Of a stretch of 64,000 nucleotides of DNA, positions 43,425-51,319 are shown piece after piece. Position 1 is the stretch's first letter, and each line of letters opens with the position of its first letter. Below the pieces are notes generated by a model. It searched no databases. It was given only the letters and a program-made list of their open reading frames with translations, and had not been told where the DNA came from. The stretch is from Desulfobulbus propionicus (GTDB lineage: Bacteria > Desulfobacterota > Desulfobulbia > Desulfobulbales > Desulfobulbaceae): assembly GCA_002748735.1 (NCBI GenBank), contig PDTC01000013.1:44405-108404 (forward strand), given 5' to 3'. A program made the translations under genes and the position numbers.

Positions 43425-44225
43425 CTAACGTATCACGGTCCCAGCTGGATGAAATCCGTTTTTTGCTGTGGTATTGGGCATGAGGACTGCTTCTCGGCCC
43501 ATGAGGGTGCCGGGATTGGTCACCGAGTTGCAACCGGTTTGTGCTCCATCACCGAGGATGGCGCCAAACTTGCGCAGGCCGGTATCGACCGGGCCGTCCG
43601 GCGTGCGTACCCTGATTGTCCCGCTCAGGAACCGGAGGTTAGCAAACTTGGTGCCGGCTCCGAGATTGGCGGCAGTACCAAGGATCGAGTCGCCCAGGTA
43701 GGCAAAGTGTCCGGCTTTGGCGTCGTTGAGCAAGATCGAGTGTTTGACCTCGGTGGTGTGACCGACCACGCAGCGGTCGCCCACCAGACAGTTCCCGCGC
43801 AGGTAGGCCCCCTGGCGCACTTCGGTCTGGTGACCGATGATCGTCGGCCCCTTGATCAGGGCTCCGGATTCCACGAGGCTTCCCTGGCCGATGGAGATCT
43901 GATCTCCCATGAGGACAGCACCGGCCATGAGCACTGACGCACCTCTCAGCTCCCTGCCGTTTTCGACAACCTTGAGCTGGCCCTTGGTAGTGTCGGCAAA
44001 ACGGATACTGCAGTTGTCGGCCGGGCGGATCTCATCGTTGTGCAGGATGAGCGTCGCTGGCAGTGGTGTGGCATCTTTGAATACCCCATGCCGGGGCAGG
44101 GTGGTGACCATGTCAGCCACATAGGTCTTGAGTTGCTTGAGCCCTTCCCACACCGGCGCGTCAGCAGGAAAGATGTCGCGATGAGCGAAGCTGTCCAGGG
44201 TGAAGAACGAGGCGGCTGAGAACAT
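43425..44225 (-). CDS. Left-handed beta-helix (hexapeptide repeat) protein, GlmU-like
   Basis: A 266-residue protein with a trimeric left-handed beta-helix domain. About ten imperfect hexapeptide turns run from residue 95 to 255 ([LIV]GxxxxI pattern: LVESGALIKGPTIIGHQTEV, VGDRCVVGHTTEV). The order of turns, the N-terminal TLILHNDEIRPAD and GAILGDGAQTGCNSVTNPG resemble the acetyltransferase part of GlmU and related sugar-nucleotide enzymes, without a pyrophosphorylase domain. It may acylate a sugar nucleotide or simply be a scaffold. It lies divergent to lon. Confidence 0.82.
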   Translation of the reverse strand: MFSAASFFTLDSFAHRDIFPADAPVWEGLKQLKTYVADMVTTLPRHGVFKDATPLPATLILHNDEIRPADNCSIRFADTTKGQLKVVENGRELRGASVLMAGAVLMGDQISIGQGSLVESGALIKGPTIIGHQTEVRQGAYLRGNCLVGDRCVVGHTTEVKHSILLNDAKAGHFAYLGDSILGTAANLGAGTKFANLRFLSGTIRVRTPDGPVDTGLRKFGAILGDGAQTGCNSVTNPGTLMGREAVLMPNTTAKNGFHPAGTVIR

Positions 44226-44331
44226 GGTGACTCCTGTACGGGTTTGGCAGGTAGGGGGTAGACTTCATCACTCTATAAGCCGCAGCTACGAATTCAAGAG
44301 AAATCTACGTGAATCGCTCAGAATGAGCCGG

Positions 44332-44360
44332 GTTGACTTCGTAGAACCTCATGTTTACCT
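44332..44360 (+). promoter_or_regulatory. Possible sigma-70 promoter of lon
   Basis: TTGACT, 17-bp spacer, TACCTT, about 48 bp before the lon GTG. The -10 hexamer is poor, and the site is inferred only from spacing and position. Confidence 0.3.
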
Positions 44361-44407
44361 TGTCGATGCAGTTGAGAGCAAGCAAGCGGTGAATAAGGAG
44401 GAATACC

Positions 44408-46828
44408 GTGGAATTTGAGGATTCGTTGTCATCGAGTATGGATGATTTCGCCGACACTACTCAGGACCTGGAAATACCTGATTCCCTGCCAATGATGGCA
44501 GTGCGTGATGTGGTTGTCTTTAACTATATGATTATCCCGCTGTTCGTTGGCAGGCCTAGTTCCATCGAGGCTGTCAATGAGGCCATGAAGGGCAACAAGC
44601 TCCTCATGCTGGTGACCCAGTGTGATGCGGCCAAGGATAACCCCACGGAAAAGGATCTCTATGAAGTCGGCATGGTGTCCATGATCATGCGGATCCTGAA
44701 ACTGCCCGACGGTCGGCTCAAGGTCCTGGTGCAGGCCCTGTCTAAGGCAAAGATCCGCAATTTCCTGCAGACCGATCCCTACTATCAGGTGGAGGTGGAC
44801 CTGATCGAAGAGCAGGACGTTGAAGAGATCTCAGTGGAGATAGAGGCCCTGATGCGCAGTGTGCGTGAGCAGACGGAAAAGATCATGAGCCTGCGCGGCA
44901 TTCTCTCCTCTGACCTGATGATGATCATCAACAACATTGAGGAACCAGGCCGGCTCGCCGATCTGGTTGGGTCTAATCTCAGGCTCAAGATAGCTGAATC
45001 ACAAAGAATTCTTGAGACTGTCGATCCGGTTGAGCGGCTTCGTCTGGTGGCCGAGCTCCTGCATAAGGAACTTGAAGTCTCGACGGTGCAGGCCAAGATC
45101 CAGTCTGACGCCAAGGAGGAGATGTCGCGGAGCCAACGCGAGTACTTCCTGCGTGAGCAGATTCAGGCCCTGAAACGTGAGCTGGGCGACGAAGATTCCT
45201 ACTCCCAGGAGATCGAAGAGCTCAAGGCCAAGATAAAAAAGAAAAAGATGCCCAAGTACGCCAAGAAAGAGGCCAAGAAACAGCTCAGGCGTCTTGAGAT
45301 GATGCATCCGGACGCTTCCGAGGCAACCATTGTCCGGACCTATATTGACTGGCTTCTCGATCTGCCCTGGCGTCAGTCCACCAAGGACCAGCTGGACCTG
45401 CCGGTAGCGGCCGAGGTGCTCGACGAGGATCATTATGGCCTGGAGAAGATCAAGGAACGTATCCTCGAGTACCTTGCTGTCCGCAAGCTGAATGCGGACA
45501 CCAAAGGACCGATCATCTGCTTTGTCGGCCCTCCCGGGGTGGGAAAGACCTCGCTGGGGCAGGCTATCGCCCGGGCCATGGGTCGAAAGTTCTACCGGCT
45601 GTCACTGGGCGGCATGCGGGATGAGGCCGAAATCCGCGGCCATCGGCGCACCTATATCGGTGCCCTGCCTGGACGTATCCTGCAGGGACTGAAAAACGTT
45701 GATGCCAACAACCCGGTGTTCATGATGGACGAGGTCGATAAGATCGGCGATGATTATCGCGGTGATCCCTCTTCTGCCCTTTTGGAGGTCCTTGATCCCG
45801 AGCAGAACTCCACCTTTTCCGACCATTACTTGAACCTTCCCTTTGACCTGTCCAAGGTGATGTTCATCACCACCGCCAATCGAAGCGATACCATCCCTTC
45901 ACCACTCCTGGATCGGATGGAGGTGATTCAGCTCTCCGGCTACACCCTTGAAGAGAAGATGGAGATTGCCCGGCGTTACCTCCTGCCCAGGCAGGTCAAG
46001 GAGAACGGAATCAGGCCCAGTCAGGTGCGCTTGAACGACAAGATGCTCGAGATGATTATCACCAGCTATACCCATGAGGCAGGGGTACGCAGTCTGGAGC
46101 GTGAGCTGGGAAAGATCTGCCGGAAGATAGCCCGCAAGGTTGCCGATGGCGGCAGGGGGCCATATACGATCTCTGTCAATACCGTGGCCAGCTATCTGGG
46201 GCCTCCCAAGCATATCCCGGAAAAGGATATCGATACCAGCAAGGATACAGGGCTGGCCATCGGCCTCGCCTGGACCGAGGTCGGGGGCGAGCTGCTGCAT
46301 ATCGAGACTTCGGTGCTCCCGGGTAAAGGTAAGTTACAGCTTACCGGCCATCTTGGTGATGTGATGAAGGAATCGGCGCATGCTGCGCTGACGTACTGTC
46401 GCAGCCGTCACACGGAGCTGGGCGTCGAGCCAGGGTACTTTGAAGAGGTGGACATCCACGTACACGTGCCGGCAGGGGCCATCCCCAAAGATGGGCCATC
46501 TGCTGGCATCACCATGACCACCGCCCTGTTTTCGGCGATCAGCAAACGGCCGGTGAAAACCGGAGTGGCCATGACCGGTGAGGTCACCCTGCGGGGCAGG
46601 GTACTGCCCATTGGCGGGCTTAAAGACAAGGCGCTGGCAGCGCTGCGTGCGGGCATTACCAATATCCTTATCCCCGAAGATAACCGCAAGGATCTTGTCG
46701 AGATTCCTGAAGAACTACGCAGTAAGATCAACTTCATCCCTGTTGGCCACATGGATGACGTTGTTGCCTACAGCCTCGACAAGGCGGCCAGGCGCAAGGG
46801 CTCGTCAACAAAGGGCAGGGCGGACTGA
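44408..46828 (+). CDS. lon: ATP-dependent protease Lon (La)
   Basis: Cytosolic AAA+ serine protease (806 aa) that degrades damaged and regulatory proteins. LAN substrate domain at about 25-220, coiled coil, Walker A GPPGVGKTSLGQAIA (about residue 372), Walker B FMMDEVDKIG, and the proteolytic Ser-Lys dyad in PKDGPSAGITM and GGLKDKALAA. The start is GTG, with AAGGAGGAATACC just before. A TTGACT/TACCTT pair with 17-bp spacing (44332-44360) could be its promoter. The final 20 residues are basic and serine-rich. Confidence 0.97.
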   Translation: MEFEDSLSSSMDDFADTTQDLEIPDSLPMMAVRDVVVFNYMIIPLFVGRPSSIEAVNEAMKGNKLLMLVTQCDAAKDNPTEKDLYEVGMVSMIMRILKLPDGRLKVLVQALSKAKIRNFLQTDPYYQVEVDLIEEQDVEEISVEIEALMRSVREQTEKIMSLRGILSSDLMMIINNIEEPGRLADLVGSNLRLKIAESQRILETVDPVERLRLVAELLHKELEVSTVQAKIQSDAKEEMSRSQREYFLREQIQALKRELGDEDSYSQEIEELKAKIKKKKMPKYAKKEAKKQLRRLEMMHPDASEATIVRTYIDWLLDLPWRQSTKDQLDLPVAAEVLDEDHYGLEKIKERILEYLAVRKLNADTKGPIICFVGPPGVGKTSLGQAIARAMGRKFYRLSLGGMRDEAEIRGHRRTYIGALPGRILQGLKNVDANNPVFMMDEVDKIGDDYRGDPSSALLEVLDPEQNSTFSDHYLNLPFDLSKVMFITTANRSDTIPSPLLDRMEVIQLSGYTLEEKMEIARRYLLPRQVKENGIRPSQVRLNDKMLEMIITSYTHEAGVRSLERELGKICRKIARKVADGGRGPYTISVNTVASYLGPPKHIPEKDIDTSKDTGLAIGLAWTEVGGELLHIETSVLPGKGKLQLTGHLGDVMKESAHAALTYCRSRHTELGVEPGYFEEVDIHVHVPAGAIPKDGPSAGITMTTALFSAISKRPVKTGVAMTGEVTLRGRVLPIGGLKDKALAALRAGITNILIPEDNRKDLVEIPEELRSKINFIPVGHMDDVVAYSLDKAARRKGSSTKGRAD

Positions 46829-46865
46829 CAGGCCCGGCACTCGCCGACAAGATAACTCTGGGAAG

Positions 46866-46896
46866 ACCGCCCTGTACCCGTCTGGTACGGGGCGGT
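46866..46896 (+). promoter_or_regulatory. Hairpin overlapping the mltG ribosome-binding region
   Basis: ACCGCCCTGTACC pairs with GGTACGGGGCGGT (one G-U) around a CGTCT loop, followed by GATATTTT and the mltG ATG at 46905. The only purine-rich stretch that could bind the ribosome (GGGGCGGTGAT) is inside the stem. It may limit mltG translation or end part of the lon transcript. Confidence 0.45.
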
Positions 46897-46904
46897 GATA
46901 TTTT

Positions 46905-47900
46905 ATGCGGAAAGTGTACGCACTCCTGCTTGTGTTGTTCTTGGCCTGTGCCGTGGCGGCCGGCTGGCTCTATTGGTATGTGATCACCCCATCTCCAGGA
47001 AGCGGAGAGGTCACGGTGACCATCCCCAAAGGTGCCGGAGTACGGCAGATCGGTCAGCTACTCGATAAGGCCGGACTCCTGCACTATGACCTGAGGTTTC
47101 TGGTACTGGTCAAGTGGACGGACAGTGCCACCCGGCTGCAGGCAGGTGAGTTCCAGATTGCCCGGGGCCTGCCTCCTGGAGAGGTTCTGGAACATCTGCG
47201 TTCCGGGATGACGGTGCAGCACCCGGTCATCATCCCGGAAGGCCTGACACTGGTGGAAATCGCCGAGGCCTTTTCCGCCCAGGGCTGGGGACGTAAGGCG
47301 CGGTTTATAGCCCTGGCCCGAGATCCTGCCTTTCTTCACGATCATGGCCTGGAGGAGCGCTCTGCCGAAGGATATCTTTTTCCTGATACCTACGCTCTGG
47401 CTAGAGGCGAGGCCGATGAAGCCGGTATCCTTGGCAGGATGATTGCCCGGTTTTTTCAGGTTTGGAAGACACTGGAGCCGGAAGAGGCGACGATATCGCG
47501 TCATGAGGTGGTGACCCTGGCCTCCATTGTCGAGAAAGAGACCGGTGCTGCCATGGAGCGGCCGATGATAGCCGCGGTTTTCTTTAACCGTCTGCATCTG
47601 GGGATGCGGCTGCAGTCAGATCCGACAGTCACCTATGGGGTCGCCGGGAGTACCGGCAGGTTGACCCGCAAGGACCTGCAGCGGCCGACCCCCTACAACA
47701 CCTATGTTATCAAGGGGCTACCGCCCGGGCCCATCTGTAACCCTGGCCGGGCGTCGCTGCAGGCAGTGCTGCAGCCAGATGTTACCAACGCATTGTATTT
47801 TGTTTCCAAAAATGATGGTACCCACCATTTCAGCCGTACCCTCAAAGAGCATAACCAGATGGTGCGCAAGTATCAGTTATCCCGGGGAAAAAAACAGTAA
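46905..47900 (+). CDS. mltG: Endolytic murein transglycosylase
   Basis: Inner-membrane peptidoglycan lytic transglycosylase (331 aa, YceG family) that cuts growing glycan strands. One N-terminal transmembrane segment (about 5-25), a LysM-like subdomain (VTVTIPKGAGVRQIGQLL) and the catalytic domain with Glu210 in LASIVEKET, then QSDPTVTYG and GLPPGPICNPGRASLQA. It follows lon by 76 bp, behind a hairpin. Confidence 0.95.
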   Translation: MRKVYALLLVLFLACAVAAGWLYWYVITPSPGSGEVTVTIPKGAGVRQIGQLLDKAGLLHYDLRFLVLVKWTDSATRLQAGEFQIARGLPPGEVLEHLRSGMTVQHPVIIPEGLTLVEIAEAFSAQGWGRKARFIALARDPAFLHDHGLEERSAEGYLFPDTYALARGEADEAGILGRMIARFFQVWKTLEPEEATISRHEVVTLASIVEKETGAAMERPMIAAVFFNRLHLGMRLQSDPTVTYGVAGSTGRLTRKDLQRPTPYNTYVIKGLPPGPICNPGRASLQAVLQPDVTNALYFVSKNDGTHHFSRTLKEHNQMVRKYQLSRGKKQ

Positions 47901-48010
47901 AGAAGAGGTCGTCGTTATCCTGGCGATGGTGCTGTGTTGGCGTGTGCAGAGCGCCGGAACAAGACCTTGCGGTTTTTTTATGAATCACAGCGAGTTGTGC
48001 AGGTACCGCC

Positions 48011-48508
48011 ATGATGAGTAAACGTCAGCGTAATTTCTTTTTTCCTGTTATCGACAGACTGTTTGTCCTTCGTCTTGTGGTGGTGGTGATACTCTGTGTT
48101 GTGGTTTTCAGGTATTTGCTCATTCCCCTCAGAATCCGGGGGCAGAGCATGGAGCCAACCTACACCGACAGGTCGTTTGCATTCTGCTGGCGGTTACACT
48201 ATGTCTTCTCAGAAATCCAGCGTTTTGATGTTGTCGCGGTTCGTTTTGCCGGAAGAAAGGTCATGCTCCTGAAACGGGTTGTCGCGCTTCCGGGTGAAAC
48301 TGTGGCCTTTCACCGAGGGGTGCTGTTTGTCAATGCAAAACCACTGGATGAACCTTATGTTGTCTTCCCTTCGGACTGGGAACTCAAAGAACGAACAGTG
48401 GCTGCCGGTCATGTGTATGTGATTGGCGATAACCGGGGAACTGCCATGGCAGCGCATCGCTTTGGTCAGGTCAGCGTGGAAAGAATCGTCGGAGGTGTCT
48501 TCCCATGA
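48011..48508 (+). CDS. Signal peptidase I-type (S26) protease
   Basis: Membrane-bound signal peptidase (165 aa), cleaving signal peptides of exported proteins. One transmembrane helix (about 18-38) precedes the catalytic serine in RGQSMEPT (Ser46); the general base is Lys88 in LLKRVVALPGE, and GDNRGTAMAAHRFGQV matches the C-terminal GDN box, with the usual serine-aspartate of GDNRxxSxDSR changed. Compact length suggests an accessory or dedicated peptidase beside the main LepB. The last four bases overlap the next gene. Confidence 0.85.
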   Translation: MMSKRQRNFFFPVIDRLFVLRLVVVVILCVVVFRYLLIPLRIRGQSMEPTYTDRSFAFCWRLHYVFSEIQRFDVVAVRFAGRKVMLLKRVVALPGETVAFHRGVLFVNAKPLDEPYVVFPSDWELKERTVAAGHVYVIGDNRGTAMAAHRFGQVSVERIVGGVFP

Positions 48509-48996
48509 ACAAAAAGAATCTTGTTTTTTGTTGTCTTGTCCTGTGTGTCTTCGCCGTCATCTACGTTGTCTATCCCGGCGACAAAAAGCAGATACGAACA
48601 CATCTCGAGTCACTGGCGGTATGTGGCTCTTCGACCGTTGCAGAGCCGATGCTGGAAACCGTGAAAAAGGTGAAGCGTGCCGCAAAATTATGTCCAGCGC
48701 CATTTAGGGTGACCTTTAACGCCATGGAGATTGACCGGGATTTCAGCCAGAAAGAATTCACAGATCATTTTGTGATGCTCAAGAAAAAGACGGCAGGGAC
48801 GACGTTTACCTTTACCGATGTCTCTGTGGTCCTTGGTGATGATGACACCGCAGAGGTACAGGCAACCCTTCTCCTTGAAGGAAAAAGCAGGGGAGACCGG
48901 TTTACCGATGCCTATGAAACCCTGCTGACAGCAGAAAAAAAAGAGGGGGGGTGGCGTTTTTCATCGGTGAAGATTGTTGAGTTTATGCAACAATAA
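48505..48996 (+). CDS. Membrane-anchored or secreted protein with NTF2-like fold, unknown function
   Basis: A 163-residue protein starting ATGA-coupled to the signal peptidase gene. An N-terminal hydrophobic segment (about 6-22) is followed by a soluble domain (about 60-160) with alternating strand/helix pattern and VSVVLGDDDTAEVQATLLLEG ... GGWRFSSVKIVEF, typical of SnoaL/NTF2-like small folds. The family could not be named. Tight coupling hints that it is a partner or substrate of the peptidase. Confidence 0.68.
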   Translation: MNKKNLVFCCLVLCVFAVIYVVYPGDKKQIRTHLESLAVCGSSTVAEPMLETVKKVKRAAKLCPAPFRVTFNAMEIDRDFSQKEFTDHFVMLKKKTAGTTFTFTDVSVVLGDDDTAEVQATLLLEGKSRGDRFTDAYETLLTAEKKEGGWRFSSVKIVEFMQQ

Positions 48997-49302
48997 AGGT
49001 GAGCCACAACTCCCTATGGTTTTCCCAGGTACTGCCGTGAAGCAAAAGGCTGCGAGGGCTGCTGCCTGCCAACCTGCCCATGAGGCTGGCTTGTATCGTT
49101 TCTTCGTTCTCATCCCTCTCGTCAATATCTCGCATCTCCGAAACGTAACACCCGGTTGTATCACTGTCCCGGAAATCTTTTGCCTCATCGGGAAAATAAT
49201 ATTTTTAGCGCTTTCTAGCTAAATAGGACAAACCTAACATATTGATTTTGCGTGTAAAAGCTTGCAGTATCAGCGGGGGTGATGTAGAGTATCAAAAAAA
49301 TC
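48997..49302. other. Intergenic region before the cytochrome pair
   Basis: No gene or RNA recognised. At the right end TATCA-N9-TGATA (49290-49308) forms a small inverted repeat that runs into the TTG start of the cytochrome gene; its spacing does not match an FNR/CRP site (TTGAT-N4-ATCAA). Confidence 0.4.
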
Positions 49303-49869
49303 TTGATAAAAAAGCTGCTGTTCGTGTTGTGGCCTCACCATCACAGCCATAAACCAATGAAAAAAATGCTCGTCTTCATCTTTGCCGGAATCTGCCTGGG
49401 AACAGCATTGTCATTAGTCGGCGCCGAGATGGTCGAACGTACCTCAGGGATTGAGTTCTGTGCTGAATGTCATTCCATGAAAGGGGTTGCCGAAGCCTAC
49501 CTCAACGATACCCATGGCGGCAACAACCCCTATGGTTTGCAGGCAAAGTGTGCTGATTGTCATTTGCCCCATGACACTGTTTTCACCTACATCACAGCCA
49601 AGGGGTATACCGGCATTAAAGACGTGTTAGGCGAACTGTTCTGGGTAGATTCGGTTGACTGGGTCGACCGTCTTCACAAGCGGCAAGAATTTACCTACTC
49701 CAGTGGTTGCAAGAAATGTCACGATCTCGATGCGATCAGCTATGATATCCCCAAGGCATACCTGGCGCATAAAGATTTCAAAACAGGCAAAGTGGATTCC
49801 TGTGTGCACTGTCATGAACATGTTGGCCACAAGGATATTAAAGCCCACCTGCCAAAATCGACGTCATAG
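49303..49869 (+). CDS. Membrane-bound tetraheme cytochrome c, NapC/NirT/NrfH family
   Basis: A 188-residue quinol-oxidising cytochrome. One N-terminal membrane anchor (about 20-40) is followed by four CxxCH heme sites at residues 53, 83, 136 and 167 on the periplasmic side. It would pass electrons from the menaquinol pool to a periplasmic partner, here the octaheme protein encoded 9 bp downstream. The frame opens at TTG (49303), giving a basic start KKLLFVLWPHHHSHK; an ATG at 49357 would leave too short a cytoplasmic lead. Neither has a good ribosome-binding site. Confidence 0.88.
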   Translation: MIKKLLFVLWPHHHSHKPMKKMLVFIFAGICLGTALSLVGAEMVERTSGIEFCAECHSMKGVAEAYLNDTHGGNNPYGLQAKCADCHLPHDTVFTYITAKGYTGIKDVLGELFWVDSVDWVDRLHKRQEFTYSSGCKKCHDLDAISYDIPKAYLAHKDFKTGKVDSCVHCHEHVGHKDIKAHLPKSTS

Positions 49870-49878
49870 GAGGTACCC

Positions 49879-51198
49879 ATGCGGTTAGCCATACGCCTAC
49901 TATGGGCAGTGTTTTTATCCTTTGGCCTGAACTGTACCGCTTTTGCGGTTGACAGCACCGTCAAAACCCTGAAGGTTGAACGCGGCCTGTCCCCTGCGGG
50001 ACGCCAATGTGTTGAGTGTCACGCCAAAGCGCAGCCGGGCATCGTCGCCGACTGGAAACAGAGCCGGCATGGACACGTCAATGTGTCCTGCATTGATTGT
50101 CACCAGGTGGACGCCGGCTCACCTATGGCATCCCAGAGCTGCCCCGGTGTCCAAGGGACGGACATCTATATGTCTGTTCTGGTCTCTCCGAAAACCTGTG
50201 GGCGCTGCCACAGTCAGGAGGTGAAGCAGTTCAGTGCCAGTGGACATTTCCGTGGAAGTAAGCAGTATCACGATGAAGATGGACGAAATTACAAGGTGAT
50301 GAAAAGTCTTACCCAGACTCATGAAGGCCAGGGGTTGGAGAAGTTCAGACATGCGGCAGATATGACGGGCTGCATGCAGTGCCATGGTTCGAATGTGGTT
50401 CTTGACGCCGACAACAGACCCACCAAAGAGACCTGGCCTGTCGCCGGCATCGCCACGGTGTATCCAGATGGAGGCGTGGGAAACTGTGTAGCCTGTCACA
50501 CCAGGCATCGTTTTAGCATTGCCGAGGCAAGAAAACCTGCGGCCTGCGCCTCCTGCCACCTGGGTCCGGATCACCCGGATATCGAAATTTATAACAATTC
50601 CAAGCACGGGCATATCTATAATGCAGAGGGGAGTGAATGGAATTTTACCGCTGCCCCGGATACCTGGGAACCCGGTGACTATCGAGCACCTACCTGTGCC
50701 GTCTGTCACCAGAGCGGTATCGGTGATCTCGAAACCACGCACAACGTCTCTGAGCGGCTCAAATGGAACCTGTGGGCAAAGCGATCCAAGCTCAGAAATT
50801 CACCGGACCCCTTGTCCATGTGGACCGGCGATGGAGAAAAGGGAAGAATGCAGATGAAAAAGGTCTGTCGCAACTGCCACAGCTCATCACATGGTGACCG
50901 CTTTTTTGAGCAGGCCGATAATCATATCGAATTGTATAACGAGGGCTACTTCGATGTAGCTGAGACTCTGCGCAAGGAACTCGCTGCAAAGGGGCTGTTA
51001 AAGAAAAATCCGTGGGATGACGAATTCCTCAAGATCTACTATCATCTCTGGCATCATGAAGGGCGGCGAATGCGACAGGGTGCCGCTATGGGGGCCCCGG
51101 ATTATGCCCATTGGCACGGTGTCTTTGAGCTCCAGCAAGATTTGTATGAACTCAAAGATATCCACAAGAGGCGGATGGCGGCGGGTAAGCTGGAGTGA
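49879..51198 (+). CDS. Octaheme cytochrome c, hydroxylamine oxidoreductase (HAO)-like
   Basis: A 439-residue periplasmic protein. A signal peptide (residues 1-23, cut after TAFA) is followed by eight CxxCH sites at about 44, 71, 107, 165, 203, 223, 273 and 330. The order of sites and the C-terminal MGAPDYAHWHGVFEL fit the HAO family. HAO proteins next to a NapC/NrfH gene are known in Epsilonproteobacteria and some Desulfobacterota, where they probably reduce hydroxylamine or nitrite instead of oxidising hydroxylamine. Whether the catalytic tyrosine that cross-links heme P460 is present needs alignment. GGAGGTACCC precedes the ATG and a terminator follows the gene. Confidence 0.88.
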   Translation: MRLAIRLLWAVFLSFGLNCTAFAVDSTVKTLKVERGLSPAGRQCVECHAKAQPGIVADWKQSRHGHVNVSCIDCHQVDAGSPMASQSCPGVQGTDIYMSVLVSPKTCGRCHSQEVKQFSASGHFRGSKQYHDEDGRNYKVMKSLTQTHEGQGLEKFRHAADMTGCMQCHGSNVVLDADNRPTKETWPVAGIATVYPDGGVGNCVACHTRHRFSIAEARKPAACASCHLGPDHPDIEIYNNSKHGHIYNAEGSEWNFTAAPDTWEPGDYRAPTCAVCHQSGIGDLETTHNVSERLKWNLWAKRSKLRNSPDPLSMWTGDGEKGRMQMKKVCRNCHSSSHGDRFFEQADNHIELYNEGYFDVAETLRKELAAKGLLKKNPWDDEFLKIYYHLWHHEGRRMRQGAAMGAPDYAHWHGVFELQQDLYELKDIHKRRMAAGKLE

Positions 51199-51230
51199 AC
51201 AGCCTGAAACTCTAAGGTTGATGCTGTGCG

Positions 51231-51265
51231 AAGGAGGGGCAGATGAACGCCCCTCCTTTTTATTC
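51231..51265 (+). terminator. Terminator after the octaheme cytochrome gene
   Basis: Perfect 10-bp stem AAGGAGGGGC / GCCCCTCCTT with an 8-nt loop, then TTTATTC, 33 bp after the stop codon. Confidence 0.85.
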
Positions 51266-51319
51266 TTCAGGACGGCCCCAACTACCTGTCCAAAAAGGTG
51301 CACCTGAGGCGAGCAGCTG

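Noticed and set aside
44200-44418. Small plus-strand frame before lon
   Set aside because: It runs from the beta-helix gene start into the lon start with no ribosome-binding site; more likely lon leader DNA.
49290-49308. FNR/CRP-type site before the cytochrome pair
   Set aside because: The inverted repeat is ATCAA-N7-TTGAT, the reverse of the FNR half-site order and with wrong spacing.
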